Source: an uncultured Bacteroidota bacterium (GTDB lineage: Bacteria; Bacteroidota; Bacteroidia; 2-12-FULL-35-15). Taken from it: DNA of 64,000 nucleotides. Location: assembly GCA_903847205.1 (NCBI GenBank), contig CAINDA010000002.1, positions 46,356 through 110,355 of the forward strand, in the 5' to 3' direction. The translations under genes were made by a program, and so were the position numbers. Positions within the stretch are counted from its first letter, which is position 1; each line of letters opens with the position of its first letter. Of this stretch, positions 41,585-50,436 are shown piece by piece. Under the pieces are notes generated by a model. The model was not told the DNA's origin, did no database searches, and was given only the letters and a program-made list of their open reading frames with translations.

Positions 41585-44359
41585 ATGAGTCGTACCACCT
41601 ATTTTGTTGATGTTATACTTCCATTGGCCGTTCCAAATTTATACACTTACCGTGTGCCGTATGACTGGAATGGTGCTGTGGCCATAGGTAAAAGAGTGGT
41701 GGTGCAATTTGGAAGAGCTAAATTGTATGCGGCACTTGTACGCAATATACACGAAACCCCGCCTAAACAATATGAAGCAAAATATATCGATTCTATTTTA
41801 GATGAACAGCCTATTGTAAACATAAAGCAGTTTGAACTTTGGGATTGGATGAGCCGCTATTATATGTGTAATATCGGAGATGTAATGACTGCAGCACTGC
41901 CTGCAGGACTTCGCCTGGCAAGCGAGACAAAAATTGTTCTAAATCCGGATTATCAAAAAAAGTTAAACGAAGAGGGTGCAAAAATTTCCGACAAAGAGAT
42001 TTTAATTATTGATGCGCTTGAGATAAAAAATGTTTTAAGCCTCAACGACGTTTCTGAAATCATTGAACAGAAAAAAGTTTATCCGGTAATAAAAACATTG
42101 ATCGAAAAAAAAATTGTTTTAATTCAGGAGGAGCTGAAGGAAAAATTTAAACCCAAGATTGAAAGCTTTGTACGCATCACTGAATATGCCGATAACGAAG
42201 ATAATTTGAAAAATATTTTTGATGGCCTTGAGAAAAAAGCATCAAAACAGCTGGATGTACTGCTTACATACATTAAATTATCAGAAAGGTATTCACATCG
42301 ATCAGCCCCTGAGGAAGCCGATTCCCGCAGACATTATAAAGAAGTAAAAAAATCTGATATTTTAAAAATGACGGCTGGTGCTGAGGCTGCATTAAAATCA
42401 TTAGCTCAAAAAAATATTTTTGAAATCTACGAACGTGAGGTCGGCCGTTTTATAAGTTTCGACAATGCATCTAAAGTATCACAGCTGAATGAAATTCAGC
42501 AGCGAGTTTTCGAATCGGTACAGGAGCAGTTCGGCTGGGAAAAAGTTCAAAGTTCAAAGTTGAAAGTTCAAAGTTCAGGGTTAGAAGCTGCAAGCTCAGC
42601 AGCGGATAATCTGAACTCACTATTGGACATTGAATTAAAATCCGCAGTCAAAAATCCGAAATCCGAAATTGAAAAAGATGTAGTTCTTCTTCACGGCGTA
42701 ACCTCTTCCGGGAAAACCGAAATTTATGTAAAGCTCATTGAACAGGCTATTGCGCAGGGTAAACAAGTTTTATACCTGCTTCCTGAAATTGCATTAACAA
42801 CACAAATCATTAACCGTCTTCGAAAATATTTCGGCGACTCCGTTGGTGTTTATCACAGCAAATTCAATGGAAATGAGCGGGTGGAGATTTGGAAAAATGT
42901 TTTGAACAGCGGCTCGAAAATTGAAAGTTCAAAGTCAACAAGTTCTGAATCGGAAAGCGATTCCGAGTTCAAAGTTCAAAGTTCAAAGTTAGAAAGTTCG
43001 GAGCTTGTGAATAACACAACTTTAAACTTTAAACTTTCAAACTTTAAACTAATAGTCGGCGCAAGATCTGCACTGTTTCTACCCTTCAGCAATTTAGGAC
43101 TGGTGATTGTAGATGAAGAGCATGATACTTCTTATAAGCAGTATGATCCTTCGCCCCGCTACAATGCACGCGACGGGGCAGTTTATTTAGCACACATTCA
43201 CAAAGCCAAAACGTTATTAGGTTCAGCCACACCTAGTCTCGAAAGTTATTACAATGCGCAGGAAGGCAAATACGGTTTTGCAGAAATCAGCACGCGTTTC
43301 GGCGACATACAAATGCCTGAAATTTTAATTGCCGATGTAAAGGAAGCAACGCGTAAAAAGCAGATGAAGTCGCACTTTACACCGCTGCTGCTCGATACTG
43401 TTACTTTGGCTTTGCAAAATAAAGAGCAGGTAATTTTATTTCAAAACCGCAGAGGCTTTGCACCTCAGCTGGAATGCAATACGTGCGCATGGATTCCGCA
43501 GTGCACCAACTGCGATGTAAGTTTAACGTATCATAAAGCAACCAATCAGCTGCGCTGCCACTACTGCGGCTACTCCATCAAACCTCCCAGCAAATGCGCA
43601 GCCTGCGGCGATACCAATTTAAGAATGAAAGGTTTCGGCACTGAAAAAATAGAAGAAGAACTTTCCCTGTTTTATCCGAAAGCAAGAATTGCGCGAATGG
43701 ATTTAGACACAACGCGCAGCAAGTTTGCTCATCAGCATATCATACAAGATTTTGAAGAGGGCAGCATTGATATTTTAGTGGGAACACAAATGGTTACCAA
43801 AGGATTGGATTTTGATAACGTAAGCATGGTGGGAATTTTAAATGCCGACAGCATGCTCAACTTCCCTGATTTCAGGTCGTTTGAACGAAGCTACCAATTG
43901 ATGGCGCAGGTATCCGGAAGAGCGGGAAGAAAAAATAAAAGAGGTACAGTAATTATTCAAACACAAAACCCTGATCACAGCATAATACAAGAAGTGATAC
44001 ATAATAATTATCTTGCCATGTACACAAATCAGCTGCTCGACAGAAAAAATTTTAATTACCCGCCGTTTTACCGCCTGATTGAAATTACGGTAATTCATAA
44101 AGACACTGACATGGTAAATGCTGCAGCAAAATATTTAGCCGATGAATTAAAACGCCATTTCAAAAAACGAGTGCTGGGCCCTGAATTCCCTATTGTTTCA
44201 CGCATCCGCAATTTATACCGTAAAAATATATTATTAAAAATAGAGCGTGATGTTTCTGTTGTGAAAGTAAAAAATATTTTGTCGGAGCTATTGGTGCAAT
44301 TTAAATCCGATAAAGATTATAAATCTGTGAGAGTGCAGATTGATGTGGATCCGATGTAA
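41585..44359 (+). CDS. priA: Primosomal replication-restart helicase PriA, with in-frame repeat insertions
   Basis: Restarts stalled replication forks. The N-terminal DNA-binding domain opens YFVDVILPLAVPNLYTYRVP. The SF2 motor shows Walker A HGVTSSGKTEIY (Gly371-Thr378), DEEH and TPSLESYY, then two zinc sites (CNTCAWIPQC, CTNCDVS, CHYCGYS, CAACGD) and QVSGRAGR. At 924 residues it is about 100 longer than most Bacteroidota PriA proteins. The excess lies in two low-complexity Ser/Lys/Glu segments (about residues 320-362 and 446-489) encoded by AAAGTT-type repeats. A further odd stretch (SHRSAPEEADSRRHY, about residue 240) may be a third. All core motifs are intact, so the enzyme is probably active. 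Confidence 0.95.
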   Translation: MSRTTYFVDVILPLAVPNLYTYRVPYDWNGAVAIGKRVVVQFGRAKLYAALVRNIHETPPKQYEAKYIDSILDEQPIVNIKQFELWDWMSRYYMCNIGDVMTAALPAGLRLASETKIVLNPDYQKKLNEEGAKISDKEILIIDALEIKNVLSLNDVSEIIEQKKVYPVIKTLIEKKIVLIQEELKEKFKPKIESFVRITEYADNEDNLKNIFDGLEKKASKQLDVLLTYIKLSERYSHRSAPEEADSRRHYKEVKKSDILKMTAGAEAALKSLAQKNIFEIYEREVGRFISFDNASKVSQLNEIQQRVFESVQEQFGWEKVQSSKLKVQSSGLEAASSAADNLNSLLDIELKSAVKNPKSEIEKDVVLLHGVTSSGKTEIYVKLIEQAIAQGKQVLYLLPEIALTTQIINRLRKYFGDSVGVYHSKFNGNERVEIWKNVLNSGSKIESSKSTSSESESDSEFKVQSSKLESSELVNNTTLNFKLSNFKLIVGARSALFLPFSNLGLVIVDEEHDTSYKQYDPSPRYNARDGAVYLAHIHKAKTLLGSATPSLESYYNAQEGKYGFAEISTRFGDIQMPEILIADVKEATRKKQMKSHFTPLLLDTVTLALQNKEQVILFQNRRGFAPQLECNTCAWIPQCTNCDVSLTYHKATNQLRCHYCGYSIKPPSKCAACGDTNLRMKGFGTEKIEEELSLFYPKARIARMDLDTTRSKFAHQHIIQDFEEGSIDILVGTQMVTKGLDFDNVSMVGILNADSMLNFPDFRSFERSYQLMAQVSGRAGRKNKRGTVIIQTQNPDHSIIQEVIHNNYLAMYTNQLLDRKNFNYPPFYRLIEITVIHKDTDMVNAAAKYLADELKRHFKKRVLGPEFPIVSRIRNLYRKNILLKIERDVSVVKVKNILSELLVQFKSDKDYKSVRVQIDVDPM
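42545..42670 (+). repeat. Coding repeat insertion 1 in priA
   Basis: A GTTCAAAGTTCAAAGTTGAA run (42545-42577) and a second word-type repeat AAATCCG, rich in AATCCGAAATCCGAAAT (42637-42670), together encode about 42 residues of low complexity. They sit just before the Walker A region, in frame with the helicase. Confidence 0.7.
42921..43049 (+). repeat. Coding repeat insertion 2 in priA, with inverted arms
   Basis: The left block, GTTCAAAGTTCAAAGTTCAA and on (42967-43000), and the right block, AACTTTAAACTTTAAACTTT and on (43018-43049), are inverted copies. A hairpin TCGGAA-AGCGA-TTCCGA lies in the left part. It encodes about 43 residues of Ser/Glu/Lys/Leu in frame, between the FNGNERVEIWKN segment and the SALFLPF segment of the helicase. 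Confidence 0.75.
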
Positions 44360-44390
44360 TACTATTTTTCCGAAGGACTTTTAAACAGTC

Positions 44391-45347
44391 TTATTTTATC
44401 TTCTTTATAAAACTGACTATTTCGTTTACAAACTCTTTATTTAAAGGCAGATCAGGGTTTGAGTAAATAGGCTTTTGTTTTTCTTTATCTGAAGTATCGC
44501 AGTCTTTTAAAACATGGTTCATATTTTTAATCAGTTTCAATTGGGCTTTCGGCTGGGCTTTCGCTAATAAGTCAGCATCCTTTTCTGTTACTTGAATATC
44601 GGTAGTGCCCTGCAAAATTAAAACCGGCACATTTACTTTTTTAATTTCTATCTGCGGATTATATTTCAGCCATGAAATCATATAAGGCTGTACACTCGGC
44701 CTGAACAAGCCATAAAATATTTTCGGAACATTTCCTACAGTATCGCCTTTTTTCAAAGTGTCAAGCAAAGGAAAAATAATATCCTTTACATCTTTAGGAG
44801 CTTTATCCAATTGTTCTTTTAATATTTCATCAGCCGGACGGCCTGCTCCGGCAATGGATATAAACGCTTTTACAAATTTATTATTTTCAGCTGCTATCAT
44901 TCCAAGCAATGATCCTTCACTGTGGCCGGCAATCATTATTTTATTAAATCGTTTGTCGGCTGCTAATAATTTTACCCAGTCTTTTACGTCATCAGCAAAA
45001 TTATCAAAACGCAAATCCTTTTCTTCCTTCATTGCTTCATCGCTTGCTGCAATACCGCGCTTATCATAACGTACAGAGGCTATTCCATTTTTCCGCAATT
45101 CATCTGCCAGAAATTTCAATGAATTATTCTCAATTGATTCCTGGTTGCCGTTTCTATCAGTAGGCCCGGAACCCGAAATAATTATTACAACAGTAAGATT
45201 GGTTTTAGTATCAGGCATTGTTAGGGTGCCGTAAATATCGCCGGTAAGGGTTTTCAAAATTATTTCCTGCTCTTGTGCATTCAGCGCTTTAGAAGCAAAA
45301 AGTAAAAACGCAATAATTGTTAGAAGAGCTGATTTGTTTTTTTTCAT
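44391..45347 (-). CDS. Secreted alpha/beta hydrolase
   Basis: An exported serine hydrolase of the alpha/beta fold. The signal peptide is MKKNKSALLTIIAFLLFASK followed by ALNAQ, from the chosen start. An in-frame ATG 33 bases upstream would precede it with unrelated residues. The oxyanion-hole region is VVIISGSGPTDRNGNQ, the nucleophile elbow IAGHSEGSLLGM (Ser), and the acid and His lie in LQGTTDIQVTEKDA and NMNHVLK. The substrate is unknown, possibly an ester. A TATATTTG box lies on the minus strand at 45459-45452. It is convergent with priA, 31 bases away. Confidence 0.88.
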   Translation of the reverse strand: MKKNKSALLTIIAFLLFASKALNAQEQEIILKTLTGDIYGTLTMPDTKTNLTVVIIISGSGPTDRNGNQESIENNSLKFLADELRKNGIASVRYDKRGIAASDEAMKEEKDLRFDNFADDVKDWVKLLAADKRFNKIMIAGHSEGSLLGMIAAENNKFVKAFISIAGAGRPADEILKEQLDKAPKDVKDIIFPLLDTLKKGDTVGNVPKIFYGLFRPSVQPYMISWLKYNPQIEIKKVNVPVLILQGTTDIQVTEKDADLLAKAQPKAQLKLIKNMNHVLKDCDTSDKEKQKPIYSNPDLPLNKEFVNEIVSFIKKIK

Positions 45348-45471
45348 TCTATGCCTTTGTCTTATTATTTGCATTATCAATAGAGATGCTTATGATAGTA
45401 CCTGATTTTATTTTCCGATTGATAAACACCGGTCGTAACGTTTCCGTCCCGCAAATATACCCCTTAAAAAC

Positions 45472-45503
45472 AAATGCGGATTCTTAAAAAAGAATCCGCA
45501 TTT
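45472..45503 (-). terminator. Terminator of the DUF4476 gene
   Basis: Perfect 14-bp arms AAATGCGGATTCTT / AAGAATCCGCATTT around AAAA. On the minus strand it is followed by a run of T (GTTTTTAAGG). It lies 86 bases past the stop of the DUF4476 gene. Confidence 0.8.
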
Positions 45504-45588
45504 ATAAAAATTATTTTATCCCCAAAAATTTATTTCAATATTACAAATCATTGTAACAACAAGCTTCACTTTTTTAAAACCATCAATT

Positions 45589-46572
45589 TTAATGGCTCTG
45601 AGTATATTTATTTAATTCATTAATCGATGTTTCAAATGTAAAAGCGTCATTTAATTTAAAATAATTCCCTTTATCCAGATTGTGGCCCCATGCGAATTTA
45701 GCAAGGTCTAAGCGGGTCTGCTCGAAACTCATTATTAACATTAATTCTTTTATCTGCGAGCAGAGCAGGCAGTTGCTGCCGATAATCTGCTTTGCAATTG
45801 TTAATCTGCTGTCGTCGAAACCCTTTGATTTTACTGATTGTTTAGCGCTTTCAAAATCGGTTTCACCCATCGGATAAGGGCAGCCATATACTCCGTTATA
45901 ACCCTGTAAAACATAAGCTGGTTGTGCCGGACTGTTGTCAATTGCACCGCCGCTGCTGGTTGTAGTGCTTGAGTAAGTTGTAGAAGTAGTAGTTGTGCTG
46001 TTTGATGTATTCAAATCATCCATACCGTCATTCATATTTATATTCATGTTAATTCCTAAACCGTTCATGTTTACGCCAACATTTCCTCCGTTGTTTGTAT
46101 TGGTGCCGGTTGTTCGTGTGGTTGTAGTTGTAGTTACGGTATTGGCGGCAACAGCATTAACTGGGCTGTACACCATGACCGTCTGCTGTGATGCAGATGC
46201 ATCAGCCGGCGGAGGAGCAGGCGCTGAAATAGGAGCTTCGCTGTTAAACCGTAATTTATATTCATCTTTTTTTACAATAACAGAATAGCTGTACTCTGTA
46301 TTCTGTGCATTCTCTCCGCCCGACATCAGGTAAACATTTTTATCAACATCCGGCATTTTGTTTTCGAAAATTAATTTCACCTTATAATTAGGTGCATTTA
46401 ATCCTGTAATTTTCACATTGGTTTCTGGCTGCGCGTTTTGCCGGATCCCATTTAATATCACGGTAAATTTTAAGCCATCCTGCGAATAAATCACGAGGTT
46501 GTTGTTCTGTGCCCTCAGTCCCTGGATGAGTATGAGGCTTAAGCAGAATGATGCGATTAGTGTTTTCATCAA
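45589..46572 (-). CDS. Exported DUF4476 domain protein
   Basis: The signal peptide (MMKTLIASFCLSLILIQGLRAQ) is followed by a beta-rich domain (NLVIYSQDGLKFTVILNGIR to about residue 110). A low-complexity Thr/Asn/Ser linker follows, including runs of TTTTTT and NMNDGMDDLN (about residues 125-215). The C-terminal DUF4476 domain begins near CPYPMGETDFESAKQSVKSK and continues with QIIGSNCLLCSQIKELM, FEQTRLDLAKFAW and NLDKGNYFKLNDAFTF. The role of DUF4476 is not known. The protein is probably periplasmic or surface. No promoter was found. Confidence 0.85.
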   Translation of the reverse strand: MMKTLIASFCLSLILIQGLRAQNNNLVIYSQDGLKFTVILNGIRQNAQPETNVKITGLNAPNYKVKLIFENKMPDVDKNVYLMSGGENAQNTEYSYSVIVKKDEYKLRFNSEAPISAPAPPPADASASQQTVMVYSPVNAVAANTVTTTTTTRTTGTNTNNGGNVGVNMNGLGINMNINMNDGMDDLNTSNSTTTTSTTYSSTTTSSGGAIDNSPAQPAYVLQGYNGVYGCPYPMGETDFESAKQSVKSKGFDDSRLTIAKQIIGSNCLLCSQIKELMLIMSFEQTRLDLAKFAWGHNLDKGNYFKLNDAFTFETSINELNKYTQSH

Positions 46573-46728
46573 ATTAATTTTTAATTGAAGAATAAAATTC
46601 TAAATTTCTAAAAATCTGCGGTATCTTAAATTATATTTACAGCTGAGAAGCGAAAGCGCGAAGTTATAATTTTACAATGTTTCTCGTTTAATTATTTCTC
46701 AGCATTTTCGATTCCCAACGATAAAAAT

Positions 46729-48138
46729 TTATTTTGTAATCACAATCTGTTTTACAGATGTATTGTTTTTCGAAACAGTTCTTAAAGAATAAATGCCCTG
46801 CTCAAATCCAGATAGATCAATTGAGTTTGAAACATCGGCTGTTTCTTTTGAATAAACCAAAACACCGATTACATTATAAACCTGAATAACTGTTTTTTCG
46901 GCAGCTTTGAAATCAACCTTAAATAATCCATTTGATGGGTTTGGATAAACATCTGCCGAACTGCCTGAAGACTCAATATGCTCCACTCCGGTAATGCCGT
47001 TAGCCGGAAAGTACCCCCAGGCAAAACAGGTTCCGCCCGCATCAGTAACAGTAACAACATAAGCGCCCAGGCGAAGCCCGCTTATAGAAGGCGTTGCATC
47101 TCCGGTATTCCATTGATATGTGTACGGACCTGTAGTACCGCCGGCATAAACTGTTGCACTTGCCGATCCATCCTGGCTTGTAAATGAAGTTGCGTTTGTT
47201 CCTGTAACTGTAACTGAAAACGCACCGCACGAAAACGGAAGCACATTATAACTTCCTACTTTAGTGCAGCCATTTCCATCCATAACTGTTACAGAGTATA
47301 AACCGGCAGCAAGCGTGCTGATGGAGGGTGATGTGCTTAAATTGCTCCATGAATATGTGTAAGGTGCTGTTCCGCCGCTTGGCGCGGCCATTGCTGTTCC
47401 GTCCATTGCTCCAACGCTGGTTTCATTAGTTCCGCTCACAGCTGCATTAAAACCGGTACATGAAGGCAGATTAACATGTATTGCATCTAGGTAAAGAGCA
47501 TTTCCAGCGACTGGTGCCGGAGGAGAAAACGGTATCGGCGGCATTCCTAAAGCAGTTAAATCAGGAAAAGAACCTATACTGGAAGATGCCCAGAATTCAA
47601 TGCTGTCAGGTATCAAACTTGATTCATAAACAATTGGAATGCTCATATTTGTCCAATTGCTTACTGTTGTACCAGCTTCGAAATAAGCTTCTCCAACAGT
47701 TTCAGTTGTACTGTTTCCAGGATTATATCGTGTTAATTTAATATCGAATCCTGCTGCATCATTTCCCATGTGTGTCGATTTATATTTAAAATCAACCGAA
47801 ATAGGGCGCTGCGTGTAAGGCTTTGCGGCAATGTTTATACTGCCTCCTAATGGATTCGGAAGTGGAGTAACCGGTCCAAAAGATCCAAAAATTGCAAAAT
47901 TTGGACATTCCGGGCAACTCCCTGTAACCATTTTTACGGATTCGCTGCCTTGTCCCGGTGAAACAGTTTCCTTAAACACTGTCTGCGCACCGCCGCTAAG
48001 TGTTGTCTCGGCATTTGATGATTCCCAGCCATCGGGTTCGGTGCCGGTCCAGTTTTCAAAATTGGGGTTAGTTTGAGCTGTCAGGCTGCTTAATCCTAGA
48101 ATTGCTCCTGCACTTAAAAGAAGTAAGTTTTTTTTCAT
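46729..48138 (-). CDS. T9SS-secreted protein with SprB-type repeats
   Basis: A cell-surface or secreted protein carried by the type IX system. The signal peptide is MKKNLLLLSAGAILGLSSLT. A beta-sandwich domain (about residues 25-240) precedes two SprB-like repeats (GGTAPYTYSWSNLSTSPSIS ... GLYSVTVMDGNGC, and GGTTGPYTYQWNTGDATPSI), and a type A sorting domain ends it (SADVYPNPSNGLFKVDF ... LVYSKE ... KQIVITK). The repeats are known from gliding-motility adhesins, but this copy is short (469 residues). A TAGGTTTG -7 box lies on the minus strand at 48184-48177. It lies upstream of the DUF4476 gene, not in an obvious operon with it. Confidence 0.92.
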   Translation of the reverse strand: MKKNLLLLSAGAILGLSSLTAQTNPNFENWTGTEPDGWESSNAETTLSGGAQTVFKETVSPGQGSESVKMVTGSCPECPNFAIFGSFGPVTPLPNPLGGSINIAAKPYTQRPISVDFKYKSTHMGNDAAGFDIKLTRYNPGNSTTETVGEAYFEAGTTVSNWTNMSIPIVYESSLIPDSIEFWASSSIGSFPDLTALGMPPIPFSPPAPVAGNALYLDAIHVNLPSCTGFNAAVSGTNETSVGAMDGTAMAAPSGGTAPYTYSWSNLSTSPSISTLAAGLYSVTVMDGNGCTKVGSYNVLPFSCGAFSVTVTGTNATSFTSQDGSASATVYAGGTTGPYTYQWNTGDATPSISGLRLGAYVVTVTDAGGTCFAWGYFPANGITGVEHIESSGSSADVYPNPSNGLFKVDFKAAEKTVIQVYNVIGVLVYSKETADVSNSIDLSGFEQGIYSLRTVSKNNTSVKQIVITK

Positions 48139-48280
48139 TGTGTAGATTTTATTTTTGGGGTTAATTAATTTTTCGACAAACCTACATCAGGATTATTCTT
48201 TCAGCTAAAATTACGGGGGTACAATTAAGGGTACAAACACGTAACTAGCTGAAGGGTAAATAGTTAAAAACAAAAAAATA

Positions 48281-48380
48281 AAGTTTAGAGTTGGAAAGTT
48301 TACAGTTTTATGTATTTACTTCTGAATTTTAAAGGCTGTTTAAGCGAAGTTTCAAACTTTAAACTTCTGGACTTTAAACT
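48281..48380. repeat. Intergenic copy of the AAAGTT palindromic repeat family (copy B)
   Basis: Left arm near 48281-48309 (AAGTTTAGAGTTGGAAAGTT) and right arm near 48345-48380 (GAAGTTTCAAACTTTAAACT) are inverted. It lies between the T9SS gene and the regulator gene, and the last bases touch the regulator's stop region. Confidence 0.65.
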
Positions 48381-48383
48381 AAA

Positions 48384-50294
48384 TTACATCTTATAAATAG
48401 TTTCTTCCAGCCCGACTTCGGTATCGAGCTGCATTTTTTTGCGGAGGCGCTGACGTGTTTTTTTAACACTGTCGTCAGAGATACCGATCATAGATGCAAT
48501 TTCTTTGGAGGAAATATTTAATTTAATTAATGCAGCTAACCGGGATTCGGCAGTTGTAATACCCGGATATTCCTTTTTTAATTTAAAGAAAAAGCCTTCA
48601 TGCACTTTTCCAAACAAGTGTTTAAACTGTTCCCAATTATCTTCAGTTATGATTTTTGAAGAAGTAAGTTGATTAATTTTTTCGATTTTTTCGTGATCTT
48701 CAGGATGCTTTGATTCCAGCTCTTTCAATTTGCCATTTAACTCTTCAACAAGCGAGTTTTTTTCAACAAGATTTTTGGTATAAATCAATAAGGTGTTTTT
48801 ATTCAGCTCAAGCTCTTTTTCCCTGGCCTGTATTTCAGTTTCGAATATCTTTTTATTTAATTCATTTTCAAGTTCTGCGTGTGCCGCCTTTTGCTTTTTA
48901 TTTTTAAACATCAGGTAAATTACAATCATCACAGAAAACAAAACAATGATAATTGATGCTGCAATCCAGATCAATTTATTTTTTCCGGCCAGTTTTTTTT
49001 CGTGTTCAATTTCTCCCGATTTTATTTCCGAATTTTTTTCGTCAATAATTTTTTCCACAATAACTTTTTGCACAGCAATGCTTTTTTCCTGGTTAAACAT
49101 TGAATCTTTAAACAGCATAAATTTTTCATGCGCTTTAAGGGCCTGCTGGAAATCATGCTTTTCATTATTTTCCTCATAAAGTAATTCGTACGCTTTTTTC
49201 TGAAACTCAATATCTTTATTTTTCTGTGCGGCCAGCAGTGCCTGTTTTGAAAAGCCGATTGCTTTTTCAATATTCTTTTTTTTGAATAACAATTTCGACT
49301 GAAGCAAAAAATATTTCGAATTTAATTCCTCAGGCACCTTTCCTAAGCTGTCAAAGCATTTTTGCATTTCAGCTAATTGTTCTAAATTTAAATAAAAATC
49401 ACATTTACTCATCCGGGCGCTGATTTCGCGATATACAAGATGCTGCTTTTTGAAAATATTTATTGCTAAGCTGCTATAATAGAAAGCGGAATCATACTTG
49501 TTTTGTTCGCTGTATAACAGGGCTAAATTATGGTAGGAGTCACCCGAAAAGTCCAATTGAATATAGTGCAGCATAATATCTATCGCTTTAAATAAATATT
49601 TTTTTGCACTTTCATTATCCCCGGTTTTTTTATAAACAGTGGATATATCATTGTAAGCGGAGCGAAGATTGGAAATGTTACCGCTCTTTATTGAAAGGCT
49701 GATTGCATTATTATATTCTATTAAGGCTTTATCATATAATTGAAGACTTTCAAATAAATTTCCTTTTGCTATTTTATTAAAAACCAGTCCCACGGTATCT
49801 GCTTTTTTTATAAATATGTTTTCACTTTTATCATATAAAATATAAGCTTCGTTATATTTCATTGTTTCGGAATACGCATTGGCTAAAATGGAATATATTT
49901 TTGCCAGCCCGTCGTCATTTTTTGATGATTTGTTATTTTCGAAATAAACAGCACCTTGGCGGAGATAGTAAATTGCTGAATCATGCTCACTCTTTATAGT
50001 AAATACTGCACCTGCTATCACTGCGGATTTCTGCACTACCGTATCGATATTATTTTCAACTGCGTATCGAAGACCCTGTTTCGAATAGCTTATAGAACTG
50101 TCGAAAGACTGTGCAGCATAATAGTACCAAGATAAATTGTAAAGCGTTTTTGCTTTAACTTTTTTATCAATATCAGCTTTGGAATTAACGCGTTTAAGGC
50201 TGTCGATTACTGCTGAATAATCTTTAGAATAGCTATTGCCGGCAGATAAGAGGATACTAAAAAAACAAACAATTATTATTTTCGGATTCATCAT
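48384..50294 (-). CDS. TPR-repeat regulator with transmembrane segment and LuxR-type HTH
   Basis: A sensory regulator of a kind common in Bacteroidota. A signal peptide (MMNPKIIIVCFFSILLSAGN) is followed by a periplasmic set of tetratricopeptide repeats (about residues 50-400, for example YYLRQGAVYFENNKSSKN, YDKALIEYNNAISLSIKSG). A transmembrane helix (LIWIAASIIIVLFSVMIVIY), a cytoplasmic coiled coil, and a C-terminal LuxR-like HTH (ESRLAALIKLNISSKEIASM ... SDDSVKKTRQRLRKKM) end the chain. Two adjacent ATGs mark the start, and a longer upstream frame lacks a signal peptide. Ligand and target genes are unknown. Confidence 0.85.
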   Translation of the reverse strand: MMNPKIIIVCFFSILLSAGNSYSKDYSAVIDSLKRVNSKADIDKKVKAKTLYNLSWYYYAAQSFDSSISYSKQGLRYAVENNIDTVVQKSAVIAGAVFTIKSEHDSAIYYLRQGAVYFENNKSSKNDDGLAKIYSILANAYSETMKYNEAYILYDKSENIFIKKADTVGLVFNKIAKGNLFESLQLYDKALIEYNNAISLSIKSGNISNLRSAYNDISTVYKKTGDNESAKKYLFKAIDIMLHYIQLDFSGDSYHNLALLYSEQNKYDSAFYYSSLAINIFKKQHLVYREISARMSKCDFYLNLEQLAEMQKCFDSLGKVPEELNSKYFLLQSKLLFKKKNIEKAIGFSKQALLAAQKNKDIEFQKKAYELLYEENNEKHDFQQALKAHEKFMLFKDSMFNQEKSIAVQKVIVEKIIDEKNSEIKSGEIEHEKKLAGKNKLIWIAASIIIVLFSVMIVIYLMFKNKKQKAAHAELENELNKKIFETEIQAREKELELNKNTLLIYTKNLVEKNSLVEELNGKLKELESKHPEDHEKIEKINQLTSSKIITEDNWEQFKHLFGKVHEGFFFKLKKEYPGITTAESRLAALIKLNISSKEIASMIGISDDSVKKTRQRLRKKMQLDTEVGLEETIYKM

Positions 50295-50436
50295 TAATCT
50301 ATGTAAAGAAAAAACAAATGAAGCGAAACAAAGCCTAGGCGGACTTTGTTTCATTCAATCGACTGAGAAAACTTTATAGTTTATAAAGCAGAGGCCTGTA
50401 TTTTTTCTTTGAAAACTTTGCAGACTTTATAAATTC

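Noticed and set aside
47481..47741. Open frame antisense to the T9SS protein gene
   Set aside because: No motif, and it overlaps a gene with a clear signal peptide and sorting domain.
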